A stretch of DNA of 64,000 bases, from the NCBI GenBank assembly GCA_024639455.1, contig JAHEIH010000005.1, positions 62,001 through 126,000 of the forward strand, in the 5' to 3' direction. Source of the stretch: Cellvibrionales bacterium. GTDB taxonomy: Bacteria; Pseudomonadota; Gammaproteobacteria; Pseudomonadales; JAHEIH01. Positions within the stretch are counted from its first letter, which is position 1. Every line of letters begins with the position of its first letter. The notes under the pieces were generated by a model that searched no databases, had not been told where the DNA came from, and saw only the letters and a list, made by a program, of their open reading frames with translations. Made by a program: the position numbers and the translations under genes. Of this stretch, positions 48,419 through 58,145 are shown in pieces.

Positions 48419-50221
48419 TTAGTCGTCCACTTTTAATACGGCGAGGAAGGCTGACTGCGGGATTTCCACGCTGCCCACCTGCTTCATGCGCTTCTTACCT
48501 TCTTTCTGTTTCTCAAGCAGTTTGCGCTTACGCGTCGCGTCACCACCGTAACACTTTGCGGTGACGTTTTTACGCAGCGCTTTAACGTTGGTACGCGCCA
48601 CGATCTGGCCCCCGATAGCTGCCTGGATGGCGACATCGAACATCTGCCTTGGAATCAGCTCTTTCATTTTTTCGGTCAACGAGCGGCCGCGGCGCTGCGC
48701 CCAATCGCGGTGAATAATCACCGCCAAGGCATCGACTTTCTCGCCGTTAATCAAGATATCCAGCTTCACCACGCTGGCTTGCTCAAAGCGTGTAAAGCTG
48801 TAGTCTAGCGAAGCAAAACCACGGCTAACCGACTTGAGGCGATCAAAGAAATCTAATACCACCTCACTCATGGGCAGGTAGTAGCTGACCGCCACCTGGC
48901 TACCAACAAATTGCAGATCCTTTTGTACACCGCGCTTTTCGACACACAAGGTAATTACCGCACCCAAGTAGGCTTGCGGCACCAGAATATTGGCTTCACA
49001 AATTGGCTCGCGAATTTCTTGAATCACACCGGGATCGGGCAATTTCGAGGGGTTGTCGACTGAGATGACGTCGCCGTCATTCTTAAGCACTTCGTACACT
49101 ACGGTCGGTGCGGTGGTAATCAAATCGAGGTCGTATTCTCGTTCCAGGCGCTCCTGGATAATTTCCATGTGCAGCATTCCCAGGAAGCCGCAGCGGAAAC
49201 CAAAGCCCAGAGCATCTGAGCTCTCGGGCTCGTAGAACAGCGAGGCGTCGTTCAGCGCTAGCTTTTCCAACGCATCGCGAAAATCTTCAAAGTCATCGGC
49301 ACTCACAGGGAATAAACCGGCGTAGACCTGTGGTTTCACCTTTTGGAAACCGGGCAGCGCAGAGACCTCTTCCATACCCTGCGCATGCACAAAGGTATCC
49401 CCCACAGGCGCACCTTGAATATCTTTGATACCGGCGATCACATAGCCTACTTCGCCCGCCTTGAGGACATCTGTCTGCGTCATTTTGGGGGTGAAAACGC
49501 CAACGTTATCCACGCCGTGCGCTTTACCAATGGTCTTGGCGGCAATTTTGTCTTTCTTGCGCAGCGTGCCTTGCTTAACACGTACCAGCGACACAATGCC
49601 TAGGTAGTTATCGAACCAAGAATCGATGATCAACGCCTGCAACGGTGCGTCAACATCGCCTTCTGGCGGGGGTACTTTAGCCACAAGATCTTCCAAAACG
49701 TCATCAATACCCAGGCCTGATTTAGCTGAGCATTTAACCGCGTCGGTGGCATCGATACCAATAATCTCTTCAATCTCACTAGCGACACGCTCGGGTTCCG
49801 CTTGGGGCAGGTCCATTTTGTTCAAGACAGGAATCACTTCCAAACCCTGTTCAATCGCGGTGTAGCAGTTAGCCACTGATTGCGCCTCAACGCCTTGCGC
49901 CGCATCCACGACCAACAGCGCCCCTTCACACGCTGCCAGTGAACGCGACACCTCGTAAGAAAAGTCCACGTGGCCGGGGGTATCAATGAAATTTAACTGG
50001 TAAGTCTTACCGTCGCGCGCATGGTAATCCAACGTAACACTTTGCGCTTTAATGGTAATGCCGCGCTCTCTCTCAAGGTCCATGCTGTCGAGCACTTGGT
50101 TTTCCATTTCGCGGTCGCTAAGGCCGCCACACACTTGGATAAAACGGTCAGCAATGGTCGATTTACCGTGGTCGATGTGGGCAATGATGGAGAAGTTGCG
50201 GATGTGGCTTAAATCAGTCAC
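48419..50221 (-). CDS. lepA: elongation factor 4 (LepA)
   Basis: Translational GTPase that acts on stalled ribosomes and in ribosome biogenesis. [17 protein letters not shown] (P-loop), [20 protein letters not shown] (G3), and [14 protein letters not shown] (G4); the LepA-specific C-terminal domain ends the 600-residue protein. The start is a GTG at 50221 with AGGTG upstream. It is first in lepA-lepB-DUF4845-rnc-era-recO-acpS. Confidence 0.97.
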   Translation of the reverse strand: MTDLSHIRNFSIIAHIDHGKSTIADRFIQVCGGLSDREMENQVLDSMDLERERGITIKAQSVTLDYHARDGKTYQLNFIDTPGHVDFSYEVSRSLAACEGALLVVDAAQGVEAQSVANCYTAIEQGLEVIPVLNKMDLPQAEPERVASEIEEIIGIDATDAVKCSAKSGLGIDDVLEDLVAKVPPPEGDVDAPLQALIIDSWFDNYLGIVSLVRVKQGTLRKKDKIAAKTIGKAHGVDNVGVFTPKMTQTDVLKAGEVGYVIAGIKDIQGAPVGDTFVHAQGMEEVSALPGFQKVKPQVYAGLFPVSADDFEDFRDALEKLALNDASLFYEPESSDALGFGFRCGFLGMLHMEIIQERLEREYDLDLITTAPTVVYEVLKNDGDVISVDNPSKLPDPGVIQEIREPICEANILVPQAYLGAVITLCVEKRGVQKDLQFVGSQVAVSYYLPMSEVVLDFFDRLKSVSRGFASLDYSFTRFEQASVVKLDILINGEKVDALAVIIHRDWAQRRGRSLTEKMKELIPRQMFDVAIQAAIGGQIVARTNVKALRKNVTAKCYGGDATRKRKLLEKQKEGKKRMKQVGSVEIPQSAFLAVLKVDD

Positions 50222-50313
50222 TCAGTGTCACCTGTCAAAAACGTAGAAGGCGCGCAGGATAGCGCACTCACAAAGCGCGGGATTATATCACGGTGATTGA
50301 GAATTAGGCAGTA

Positions 50314-50346
50314 AAACGCGCCGCGAAAAAACATCACGGCGCGCCA
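50314..50346 (-). terminator. intrinsic terminator after mucD
   Basis: On the minus strand CGCGCCG, 13-base loop, CGGCGCG, then TTTTAC. It separates the rpoE-mucD operon from lepA. Confidence 0.6.
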
Positions 50347-50359
50347 TACTCGAGGGTCA

Positions 50360-51772
50360 TTAATCGTCGATACGCAGAGCGACGAAACCAGCGCGACCAT
50401 TGCGGATAATACGCATAGGAATGGCCTTGCCTGCTGGCAGATCAGCAATTGCTTGGCGATAGTTTTCCGCACTGCTAATGGGGCGGTTGTTGACCAGGGT
50501 AACAATATCGCCAGCACGAAGGCCGGCTCGCGACGCGGGCGAATCGGGCAGGACGCGGGTAATGACCACGCCACCCAACAAGCGCATACTGGCGCGCTGC
50601 TCATCGTTCAACTCTTCAATCATGGCACCGATACGGCCACCTGGGTCTTCACCGATGGAGGCAATGGTATTTTCGCCGTCGCCCTCGAGACTGCCCACAG
50701 TCACACCCAAGCGCACTTGATCGCCGTTGCGAGCCAACAATACGGGGACTTCAGAGCCCGCTTTCGTCAAGCCCACTTCATGCGGCAGATCGGCGGAATC
50801 CAATATTTCGGTGCCGTTAAACTCAAGAATAATATCGCCAATTTCGATACCCGACTTCTCTGCAGGACCGTCTTTTTCCATCTGGGCAATCAGCGCACCG
50901 CGCGGACGCTCCAGGCCATAGGCCTCGGCCAAGTCACTATCGACATCTTGGATGACCACACCCAACCAGCCACGCACCACCTGACCCTTATCCTTCAACT
51001 GCTCTACCACGTTCAGTGCCACCTCGATGGGAATCGAGAACGACAGGCCAATAGACCCCCCCGAACGGGTGTAAATTTGCGAGTTGATTCCGACCACCTC
51101 ACCACTCATATTAAACAGCGGGCCGCCAGAGTTACCTGGATTAATGGCGACATCGGTCTGAATGAAAGGCACGTAGTTTCCGGCCTCTTCGCTAGGCAGG
51201 CTGCGGCCTTTAGCACTGACAATACCGGCGGATACCGAGTAATCTAGACCAAATGGAGAGCCAATCGCCAATACCCACTCACCCACTTCCAGGTCGCGCG
51301 GCTTGCCAAAGGTCACCGTGGGAAAATCATCCTTGTCCTCGATCTTCAGTAGGGCTAAATCCGAGCGAACATCGGTACCCAACAGTTCGGCCTTGTACTC
51401 AGAGCGATCAGGCAAGCGAACGGTAATTTCGTCGGCGCCGTCAATGACGTGGTTGTTGGTCAACACGTAGCCATCAGCAGAAATAATAAATCCCGAACCC
51501 ATCGACTGCTGGCGCGGTTGCGGAGGCTGATTGGGCTGCTGACCGCGCTGCTGGAATAACTCACGGAAAATTTCAGGAATGCGAGGATCGTTAAACTGAT
51601 GGTAGGGATTTTGCGCCTGCTGCTGAGATCGCGCCGTGGTTGTGATCTTCACCACCGCGGGGGAATTCTTTTTAACAATATCGGTGAACTGCGGTAAATC
51701 GCGCGCTTGCGCAGACAGTGACAACACCAACAAACATAAACTTACCAGTGCGGCCGAGATGGATTGGCGCAT
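50360..51772 (-). CDS. mucD: periplasmic serine endoprotease MucD/DegP-like
   Basis: HtrA-family protease and chaperone of the envelope stress response. A signal peptide (ends SAQA) is followed by the protease domain with His108 (LTNNHVIDGAD), Asp138 (RSDLALLKI) and Ser215 (INPGNSGGPLF), then two PDZ domains. An extra Gln/Pro-rich loop (residues about 48-90) precedes the catalytic core. The ATG at 51772 gives 470 residues with GGAGT upstream. Last gene of the rpoE operon, as MucD is in Pseudomonas. Confidence 0.95.
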   Translation of the reverse strand: MRQSISAALVSLCLLVLSLSAQARDLPQFTDIVKKNSPAVVKITTTARSQQQAQNPYHQFNDPRIPEIFRELFQQRGQQPNQPPQPRQQSMGSGFIISADGYVLTNNHVIDGADEITVRLPDRSEYKAELLGTDVRSDLALLKIEDKDDFPTVTFGKPRDLEVGEWVLAIGSPFGLDYSVSAGIVSAKGRSLPSEEAGNYVPFIQTDVAINPGNSGGPLFNMSGEVVGINSQIYTRSGGSIGLSFSIPIEVALNVVEQLKDKGQVVRGWLGVVIQDVDSDLAEAYGLERPRGALIAQMEKDGPAEKSGIEIGDIILEFNGTEILDSADLPHEVGLTKAGSEVPVLLARNGDQVRLGVTVGSLEGDGENTIASIGEDPGGRIGAMIEELNDEQRASMRLLGGVVITRVLPDSPASRAGLRAGDIVTLVNNRPISSAENYRQAIADLPAGKAIPMRIIRNGRAGFVALRIDD

Positions 51773-51813
51773 ATAAAAGACTCCGTGTTTTCCAAAACTA
51801 TTCGGACAAGCGG

Positions 51814-52311
51814 CTAGTTGGAGAGTTCCACGATATTGGTAGGAATGTAACAATTTTTTTCAGTATCAGCCGATACCAACACTGGCTGGCTATCTGCATG
51901 CTTGGCCGCGCGATTCGAATACATACGCACCGCAAAAAAACCAAACACCAGCCCCAGCAACCCTCCCAAACCGGCGGCTAAATCCGTTCCAAACAAGCGA
52001 TCGGCGACCATGGCGCCCGCCAACATCGCCATTAAGGGTAAGATGTAGACGACCAGGGCAGATTTCAAGACCAATCCGTGAGGCACACCAATTTTTACGA
52101 AATCACCGGTGGCAAAGTCGTGTTTAAATACGCCATTAAAGGGTATTTTTAGATGGGTAGGACGTTGCGGATGTAGTTTATTGAGAGCGTATTGGCCACA
52201 CCCAGCGCGTTGCGAACAAGCATTGCAAGTACTGCGCTGAATGGTATCAACCCACAGTGCATCGTCGCTAATGGCGACAACGCGGGCGCTTTCGATATTA
52301 AGTGGCGACAT
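51814..52311 (-). CDS. rseC: RseC/MucC family membrane protein
   Basis: 165-residue inner-membrane protein with a cytoplasmic Cys-rich N-terminal region (CNACSQRAGCGQ) and two hydrophobic helices (ALVVYILPLMAMLAGAMVA and LAAGLGGLLGLVFGFFAV). The family tunes sigma-E activity and, in E. coli, SoxR reduction. The four-Cys cluster suggests an iron-sulfur centre, which is inference. A GAGGT ribosome site precedes the ATG. It lies between rseB and mucD in the standard order. Confidence 0.9.
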   Translation of the reverse strand: MSPLNIESARVVAISDDALWVDTIQRSTCNACSQRAGCGQYALNKLHPQRPTHLKIPFNGVFKHDFATGDFVKIGVPHGLVLKSALVVYILPLMAMLAGAMVADRLFGTDLAAGLGGLLGLVFGFFAVRMYSNRAAKHADSQPVLVSADTEKNCYIPTNIVELSN

Positions 52312-52317
52312 ACAACC

Positions 52318-53343
52318 TCACTGCTGCGTTGCAGGAGTCTCTGATAATACGCCTTCTGCTTGATTTGGCAAGACGACGCGAGCACTAGCCGAAACGCGCT
52401 CTATAGTGAGCAATGGCAATTCTCCCACCACGGTAAACACCACTTCTTGCAACGGCGGCGCCAGCCTTCTCGCCAGGGCCATGGTGCCACCCTGCTGGGC
52501 CCAGCCATCAACATCCCCCATTTCAAGCGACACTCGCTCTAGATAAACGCTAAAGACGGCCAAACCATCGCTGAACGTGATCGACTCGTAGCTTGGTTCA
52601 ATCGGCTCAACAGCTATAAAGCCACGCGGCAACCACTGAAAATCCACTAGATCTATCATGCGTTGGCCGGTCGGTTGTTCAGGCTGAACACCTGGTTCCG
52701 GATGGTGATTGGTCACGATAATGGGGTTGGCGGTTTCTGCCTCAAGCATCTCGGCTTCGATGGGGACACCAGCGGCAATGATCGAGAATTGGAATCGTTC
52801 TAGGATACGCCCTTGGTTATCATGCATGAGCGAACGCAACAACAGCCCAGAATTAGCGTCTATCGATAATACATAACTGTTGCGATAGTCGTCGTTGGCG
52901 CGCAAAATAATTTTGACCGCGCGACGCCCTGCCACCCGCTCTTCACCGGCGAGAGCAATTTGATAGTAAGACTGTAATTCCTGGTAATCAGCGCCAAAAC
53001 GTTCAGCCAAATTACGGCGAATCTGACGGCTATCTGAACGCATCAAGCGCGCGCCACTGTGAATGCAATCTGCCGGGTGCCCCTTGCGAATAATCTCGTG
53101 TGGCTCACCATCCATGTGCATCAAGCGCTCATATTCCAATCCGTCGCGCACGACATGGATCACGCGCAGGGTTTGGTTACTGGCACCGTGTTCGTAACTA
53201 AAGACCCCAAAGTAATCGAGCTCTCGCGAGGCGCGCGACATCCGATCGAGCCAGTCGGTGGCGGAGCGGTTATCTTGGGCGTGGGCGCAAAAAGAAAACG
53301 CTAGCCATATCAGCGATATGACTAGCGTACGTAGATTGAGCAT
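52318..53343 (-). CDS. rseB: sigma-E regulatory protein RseB/MucB
   Basis: Periplasmic sensor that binds RseA, shields it from the first protease, and lets go on sensing lipopolysaccharide or acyl chains. Signal peptide (ends CAHA), then LDRMSRASRELDYFGVFSYE, the conserved first strand of the lipoprotein-like domain, and a smaller C-terminal domain. 341 residues, normal. It ends 6 bases before rseC. Confidence 0.94.
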   Translation of the reverse strand: MLNLRTLVISLIWLAFSFCAHAQDNRSATDWLDRMSRASRELDYFGVFSYEHGASNQTLRVIHVVRDGLEYERLMHMDGEPHEIIRKGHPADCIHSGARLMRSDSRQIRRNLAERFGADYQELQSYYQIALAGEERVAGRRAVKIILRANDDYRNSYVLSIDANSGLLLRSLMHDNQGRILERFQFSIIAAGVPIEAEMLEAETANPIIVTNHHPEPGVQPEQPTGQRMIDLVDFQWLPRGFIAVEPIEPSYESITFSDGLAVFSVYLERVSLEMGDVDGWAQQGGTMALARRLAPPLQEVVFTVVGELPLLTIERVSASARVVLPNQAEGVLSETPATQQ

Positions 53344-53361
53344 AAACGTCCTTATTTAAAA

Positions 53362-53976
53362 CTATTGCTGCACTCGATCGTCGTTGACGCGGGCGTAGGG
53401 AATAACACCGAGGTTAGCGTTTAAAGTAGCCTGTTCAGCGTGCTGACTCATGAAGTCCTGCAGACGCGACTGGGCGTAAGGGCTGTGGCGACGAACCACA
53501 CGAACCACAGGTTGATTGTTGCGAGGATCGGGACGAGCTTGATCCGTACCATATGACGCGAAGGTTTCACCTTGTTGCAAGGTAATCGCCGGCAATTCAA
53601 CACCTTGCACCGCAGGGCGGTCCTGCGCAGCCGCCATGACATCAGCACCATCTGACAGCTGAGTATTGTAAACGCGGACTCCCACCATAATCGCCAAAGT
53701 GACAGAAGCAGCGACTGCCATACTCCCAATGGCGCGAACCCATGGCTTCTTGCCAACCGTCGACTCGCTGTCGACAGCCTCGCTGATAGCGGCAGAAATA
53801 TCGATATGGCTAAAGGATGAAACGTCGTTGCGCATGGCACTACGTGCTATGTGGTAGCGCGACCAGCGAGCGCGCAGCTCGGAGTCTTGGCTTTGACTTA
53901 ACAGGCGATGCAGTTCAAGTTCGTTCGCCTCGTTATCCATCAAGGCGGACAGTGACTCAGCTTGCTTTTCGCTCAT
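53362..53976 (-). CDS. rseA: anti-sigma-E factor RseA/MucA
   Basis: Single-pass membrane anti-sigma factor holding RpoE inactive. The cytoplasmic N-terminal domain starts ESLSALMDNEANELELHRLL (RseA_N signature) and includes RWSRYHIARSAMRND; one membrane helix lies near residues 81-102 (IGSMAVAASVTLAIMVGVRV); the rest is periplasmic. 204 residues. It is the expected target of RseP at 9-10.5 kb. A 40-base gap separates it from rpoE. Confidence 0.94.
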   Translation of the reverse strand: MSEKQAESLSALMDNEANELELHRLLSQSQDSELRARWSRYHIARSAMRNDVSSFSHIDISAAISEAVDSESTVGKKPWVRAIGSMAVAASVTLAIMVGVRVYNTQLSDGADVMAAAQDRPAVQGVELPAITLQQGETFASYGTDQARPDPRNNQPVVRVVRRHSPYAQSRLQDFMSQHAEQATLNANLGVIPYARVNDDRVQQ

Positions 53977-54016
53977 AATGACCTCTCGTTTGAGATGAGA
54001 CTCTGGCTTTTATAGC

Positions 54017-54604
54017 TCAGAGATCTCCATTCATCAAGCGTTCGACTTGTTTATCGACCGCTTCCCTCGCTCTGAAAATACGTGACCGGACAGTTCCCAC
54101 GGGGCATTCCATCACGGCGGCAATTTCTTCGTAACTCAATCCGTCGTACTCGCGCAGGGTTAATGCTGCGCGTAAATCCTCAGGTAGTGCCTTAATGGTC
54201 GTTTCCACCAATTCGCGCAATTCGCCAGCGGCCAATTGCTCGTCGGGGGAATCGACGTCTTTTAATGCACCACCCATTTCCAAAAATTCAGCGTTTTCCG
54301 CGTCGATGTCAGACCCTGGTGGTCGACGGCCGCGAGCGACAAGGTAGTTCTTGGCGGTATTCGCCGCAATGCGATACAGCCAGGTATAAAATGCACTGTC
54401 GCCTCTAAAGCGTTCGATGGCGCGGTAGGCCTTAATAAAAGCTTCCTGCGCAACATCTTGTACTTCGGCACTGTCCGACACATAACGCGATATCAAAGAC
54501 ATCACTTTGTGCTGGTACTTCAATACCAGCAGATCAAACGCACGTTTGTCGCCCTGCTGTACCCGTACTACCAATTGTTCATCAGTGTCTCGCTGATTTG
54601 TCAC
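54017..54604 (-). CDS. rpoE: RNA polymerase sigma factor RpoE/AlgU
   Basis: Extracytoplasmic-function sigma factor for envelope stress (ECF02 group). Region 2: FDLLVLKYQHKVMSLISRYV and DVAQEAFIKAYRAIERFRGD; region 4: LREYDGLSYEEIAAVMECPVG TVRSRIFRARE with its helix-turn-helix. 195 residues, near the E. coli and P. aeruginosa lengths. Two sigma-E-type promoters precede the gene, so it should activate itself. First gene of rpoE-rseA-rseB-rseC-mucD. Confidence 0.97.
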   Translation of the reverse strand: MTNQRDTDEQLVVRVQQGDKRAFDLLVLKYQHKVMSLISRYVSDSAEVQDVAQEAFIKAYRAIERFRGDSAFYTWLYRIAANTAKNYLVARGRRPPGSDIDAENAEFLEMGGALKDVDSPDEQLAAGELRELVETTIKALPEDLRAALTLREYDGLSYEEIAAVMECPVGTVRSRIFRAREAVDKQVERLMNGDL

Positions 54605-54652
54605 TCACATTCCTTAATTAAGCGAAACGCCAATAAACGTCGGCGTTGTTGA

Positions 54653-54679
54653 TATGACCCTGTTGAAAGTCAAAAGTTC
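54653..54679 (-). promoter_or_regulatory. sigma-E-type promoter P2 of rpoE
   Basis: On the minus strand GAACTT (54674-54679), 16 bases, TCATA (54653-54657). A perfect -35 with a one-base-off -10; leader of about 45 bases. Confidence 0.65.
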
Positions 54680-54700
54680 TCATCCTTTGAAATATTTTTT

Positions 54701-54727
54701 TCAGACGCGCGTTTTATTGAGAAGTTC
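54701..54727 (-). promoter_or_regulatory. sigma-E-type promoter P1 of rpoE
   Basis: On the minus strand GAACTT (54722-54727), 16 bases, TCTGA (54701-54705): an exact match to the sigma-E consensus. It lies about 100 bases before the rpoE start and predicts autoregulation. Confidence 0.85.
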
Positions 54728-54741
54728 AAACGTATAGATGC

Positions 54742-54768
54742 ATATTAGCACGGTTGCCATGCTAATAT
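54742..54768. promoter_or_regulatory. palindrome between rpoE and nadB, possible operator
   Basis: ATATTAGCA, 9-base spacer, TGCTAATAT: perfect 9-base arms, centre about 86 bases before the nadB ATG and 15 bases beyond the rpoE P1 -35. The shape is that of a dimeric repressor site or a hairpin; the binding protein is unknown. Confidence 0.5.
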
Positions 54769-54840
54769 AGGCGGCTTTTAAGACACTGCCTTGAAAAGCG
54801 TCTCGTTAGATCGTCATCTTGTAGGGAATTTTCATCACTT

Positions 54841-56424
54841 ATGGGTCAGTCCTTCTCATACGATGTTTTAGTCATTGGTAGCGGTAGCGCCGGTCTTTCT
54901 GTTGCCTTAAATTTACCCAAGAACCTGCGTGTGTGTGTGGTGGCCAAAGCCGACATCCAAGAGGGCTCGACTTACTACGCCCAAGGCGGTATCGCCGCGG
55001 TACTGGACGACAAGGACAGCATCGAGAAACACATCGCCGACACCTTAGTGGCCGGCGCAGGGCTTTGCCATGATGACGCCGTGCGCTTTACTGTCACCAA
55101 TAGCGCCGCCGCCATTAACTGGTTAGTCGACATCGGGGTGTCCTTCACCACCCGTGTTTCCGCTAGTGGCAAAGAAGAATTGCACCTTACCCGCGAGGGT
55201 GGTCACGGTGAACGACGCATTGCACACGCCGCCGACGCCACCGGCAAAGCGGTGTCTCAGGCACTGATCGAGCAATTGGCGCTGCACGACAACATCGAGG
55301 TGATGGCAAAGCGCGTCGCGGTCGACCTTATTGTCAATGATGGCCGCTGCCAAGGTTGCTATGTACTAAACCTCGACAGCGATAGCGTTGAAACGATGAA
55401 CGCCAAAACTGTCGTGCTAGCCACCGGTGGCGCCAGCAAGGCCTACTTGTTTACTAGCAACCCCGACGGCGCCACTGGCGACGGTATTGCCCTAGCCTGG
55501 CGTGCAGGCTGCCGCGTCGCCAACATGGAGTTCAACCAATTCCACCCCACGACGCTATATCACCCCAATGTGAAATCGTTTTTGATTTCAGAGGCGGTGC
55601 GCGGTGAAGGCGGTCGACTACTGCTACCCAATGGTGAACGTTTCATGCCGCGATTCGATGAACGCGGGGAACTGGCGCCGCGCGACATTGTGGCGCGCGC
55701 CATCGACCACGAGATGAAGCGTTTGGGTGCCGATTGTATGTACCTCGACATCAGCCACAAAGATCCCGACTTTGTGCGCGAACACTTCCCCACCATCAGC
55801 CAAACCTGCCTGGAATTTGGCATCGACATCACCCAACAACCTATTCCGGTAGTGCCCGCCGCACACTATACCTGTGGCGGTGTCATGGTCGACGAATGCG
55901 GCCGCACCGATGTCGACGGACTATACGCTGTGGGAGAAACCACCTTTACCGGCTTGCACGGCGCCAACCGTTTGGCGAGCAACTCGCTGCTGGAATGTAT
56001 CGTTTATGGTGTCTCTGCGGCTAAGCACATCGCCGCGCGCATCGACACCCTCCCCACCACCAATCAAGCACCCGACTGGGATGAATCCCGAGTGACCGAT
56101 TCCGACGAGGACGTGGTGATTTCGCACAACTGGGACGAGTTGCGCCGTTTCATGTGGGACTACGTTGGCATCGTGAGAACCGACAAGCGCCTCAAGCGCG
56201 CCCTCAACCGTGTGACAGTGCTTCGCAGCGAGATCGCCGAGTACTACAGCAACTACCGCATTTCGAACGATCTGCTCGAGCTGCGCAACCTCGCACTGGT
56301 ATCGGAGTTAATCATCCGCTGCGCCATGCAGCGCAAGGAAAGCCGCGGCTTGCATTTCACATTGGACTACCCTGAGTTGGCCGCCGAGGTGACAGACTCC
56401 ATGCTAGTACCCGAGCAAGCCTAA
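54841..56424 (+). CDS. nadB: L-aspartate oxidase
   Basis: FAD enzyme for the first step of de novo NAD synthesis, oxidising aspartate to iminoaspartate. [16 protein letters not shown] is the FAD loop; [34 protein letters not shown] and [19 protein letters not shown] are conserved substrate blocks. 527 residues. It faces rpoE divergently, as in Pseudomonas and E. coli. The ribosome site (AGGGA) is rather far from the ATG. Confidence 0.96.
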   Translation: MGQSFSYDVLVIGSGSAGLSVALNLPKNLRVCVVAKADIQEGSTYYAQGGIAAVLDDKDSIEKHIADTLVAGAGLCHDDAVRFTVTNSAAAINWLVDIGVSFTTRVSASGKEELHLTREGGHGERRIAHAADATGKAVSQALIEQLALHDNIEVMAKRVAVDLIVNDGRCQGCYVLNLDSDSVETMNAKTVVLATGGASKAYLFTSNPDGATGDGIALAWRAGCRVANMEFNQFHPTTLYHPNVKSFLISEAVRGEGGRLLLPNGERFMPRFDERGELAPRDIVARAIDHEMKRLGADCMYLDISHKDPDFVREHFPTISQTCLEFGIDITQQPIPVVPAAHYTCGGVMVDECGRTDVDGLYAVGETTFTGLHGANRLASNSLLECIVYGVSAAKHIAARIDTLPTTNQAPDWDESRVTDSDEDVVISHNWDELRRFMWDYVGIVRTDKRLKRALNRVTVLRSEIAEYYSNYRISNDLLELRNLALVSELIIRCAMQRKESRGLHFTLDYPELAAEVTDSMLVPEQA

Positions 56425-56425
56425 G

Positions 56426-56824
56426 TTAACAACCGTGGATTAAGCGAATACGCAGCCGGCGCAGCGCGCTGGCCTCGCCGCTATCGCGCCACAGTGTCAG
56501 CCGCCACACCCGCCAACCGCGTCGAAACATCAGCATCAATGAAACATCGCGCCACAACGCCTTGTCTATGAGACTCACCTCTATCCAATCGTCATCGATC
56601 ATAAGCCACCAGGCATCGGCGTCGAATTTAATTTGCTGCACCGCACGTTTGGAAAGCATGGCTATATCGCGCCATAAATAATAACCGTAAGCGTTGCACA
56701 CTACGCCAAAGAGCAGCTGTAGAAAAATACTGAGGGGAGAAAAAAGCAGCAGCGCGTTCAGCAACAGCATAAGGCCGATAAATGCGCGCTGTTGACGCGG
56801 CGACACGCGCCGCACCACTATCAC
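56426..56824 (-). CDS. YgfX family membrane protein
   Basis: 132 residues with two N-terminal hydrophobic helices (AFIGLMLLLNALLLF and IFLQLLFGVVCNAYGYYLW) and a basic, Trp/Arg-rich C-terminal half (GWRVWRLTLWRDSGEAS). This is the layout of YgfX/CptA. The E. coli protein was described as a toxin affecting MreB/FtsZ, with the adjacent SdhE once proposed as antitoxin; later work made SdhE a flavinylation factor. The GTG start overlaps the sdhE stop (GTGA). Sequence conservation is low, so the call rests on topology and position. Confidence 0.75.
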   Translation of the reverse strand: MIVVRRVSPRQQRAFIGLMLLLNALLLFSPLSIFLQLLFGVVCNAYGYYLWRDIAMLSKRAVQQIKFDADAWWLMIDDDWIEVSLIDKALWRDVSLMLMFRRGWRVWRLTLWRDSGEASALRRLRIRLIHGC

Positions 56825-57075
56825 GATTTGTTTTGGCGTGCGTACTCGCGAATCATGCCAACAATTCGGCGATGATCGGGATCTTGCGGTTCTTCACGCC
56901 CCATCAACCAGACAAACAAGTCTTGGTCTTCACAGTCCAACAGGGCTTCGTAACGCTTTCTATCTTCGGCGTCTAAATCGCCAAAGGCATTGGCAGCAAA
57001 GGGTGTCAGCACTAAATCTAGCTCCAACATGCCGCGTCGGCTTTGCCAATATAAACGTTTCTGTTCATTGTCCAT
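56821..57075 (-). CDS. sdhE: FAD assembly factor SdhE
   Basis: 84-residue helical protein promoting covalent FAD attachment to succinate dehydrogenase. LYWQSRRGMLELDLVL holds the essential RGM(xE) motif, and YEALLDCEDQDLFVWLMG follows. It is divergent from ygfZ and upstream of ygfX, the same trio as in E. coli. Confidence 0.93.
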   Translation of the reverse strand: MDNEQKRLYWQSRRGMLELDLVLTPFAANAFGDLDAEDRKRYEALLDCEDQDLFVWLMGREEPQDPDHRRIVGMIREYARQNKS

Positions 57076-57146
57076 CTTGAATCTCTATAATATGGCCGCA
57101 TAAAAGGCGTAGTATATCGATTTGCCCGCAGCAATACAGGTTGTTT

Positions 57147-58118
57147 ATGAACACATTATGGACGCAAGCCCTAACCTCAGCCGATGTTAGCTTGACCGAA
57201 TCCCCCGCCGCTACTGACACATGGGTCAGCCAGCTGACGGGTTTTGCCGCCCTGTCGGTGGTCGGCCCGGATGGACAAAAGTTTCTGCAAGGGCAATTGA
57301 GCTGCGACGTCGCCGCGCTTAATGACACCATGGCTGGGCTTGGCAGCCACTGCAATCCGCAGGGCCGCATGGTCAGCAACTTCCGCATCTTTAGCCCCGA
57401 ACCGCAGCACTATGTTATGGTCATGCGCGATGATCTGCGCGACATCGCGCAAAAACAGCTGCAGAAATACATCGTCTTCTCCAGGGCCACCCTGTCACAA
57501 GTTGACGGTTTGGTGGGTATTGGCTTGCACGGCCCCGAGGCCAGCCAGCGTGTGGCGGAACTGTTTGAGATTGCCCCCAACACGCAAAACAGCTGCGTGC
57601 AAAGCGAGTTGGGCCTAGCCATTCAGGTCGACGCTGATAAACAGAGCTATGAACTGCACCTTTCACCCCAACACGCGGCAGACGTACTTGCAACACTATT
57701 AGCGGCATGCCTAGCCTGCGACGCCGCACACTGGGAGGCCGCCCTGATTCAGCACGGCCTGTTATACATCCACGGCGATCAAAGCGGCGAACACATTCCA
57801 CTCGTGATCAACTTCGACCAACACGGCGGCATCAATTTCAAAAAAGGGTGCTACACCGGCCAAGAAATTATCGCCCGCATGCACTACCGCGGCAAGGCTA
57901 AGCGCAGCATTTATGCCCTTGCAGCGCCCGCCGACAGCGAAGTAGCGCGCGGCCAACAGATCGTTCACAGCGACGATGGCAAAGCGATGGGTGAAATTGT
58001 GAGCTGCGCCGCAACAAAAAACCTGACAAGCCTGCTAGCTATACTAAACTTATCTGCAGATGAGGCGCTGCCGGCGCTTCAATTGGAAAATTCAGGCCCC
58101 ACGCTGACCGCCTTATAG
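57147..58118 (+). CDS. ygfZ: folate-binding protein YgfZ
   Basis: Folate-dependent factor for iron-sulfur cluster assembly or repair, related to the glycine cleavage T-protein. The signature NFKKGCYTGQEIIARMHYRG contains the conserved Cys. 323 residues from the ATG at 57147, with AGG upstream; a TTG two codons earlier is the only longer start. It lies divergent from sdhE, so two cofactor-insertion genes share a promoter region. Confidence 0.93.
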   Translation: MNTLWTQALTSADVSLTESPAATDTWVSQLTGFAALSVVGPDGQKFLQGQLSCDVAALNDTMAGLGSHCNPQGRMVSNFRIFSPEPQHYVMVMRDDLRDIAQKQLQKYIVFSRATLSQVDGLVGIGLHGPEASQRVAELFEIAPNTQNSCVQSELGLAIQVDADKQSYELHLSPQHAADVLATLLAACLACDAAHWEAALIQHGLLYIHGDQSGEHIPLVINFDQHGGINFKKGCYTGQEIIARMHYRGKAKRSIYALAAPADSEVARGQQIVHSDDGKAMGEIVSCAATKNLTSLLAILNLSADEALPALQLENSGPTLTAL

Positions 58119-58145
58119 CTCGTGGGGCCCATGCTTGGAGCCCCC

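Noticed and set aside
50453-51247. A 264-residue plus-strand open frame inside mucD
   Set aside because: The protein is a His/Gln/Thr-rich shadow of the protease gene; the sense frame has the full catalytic triad and PDZ domains.
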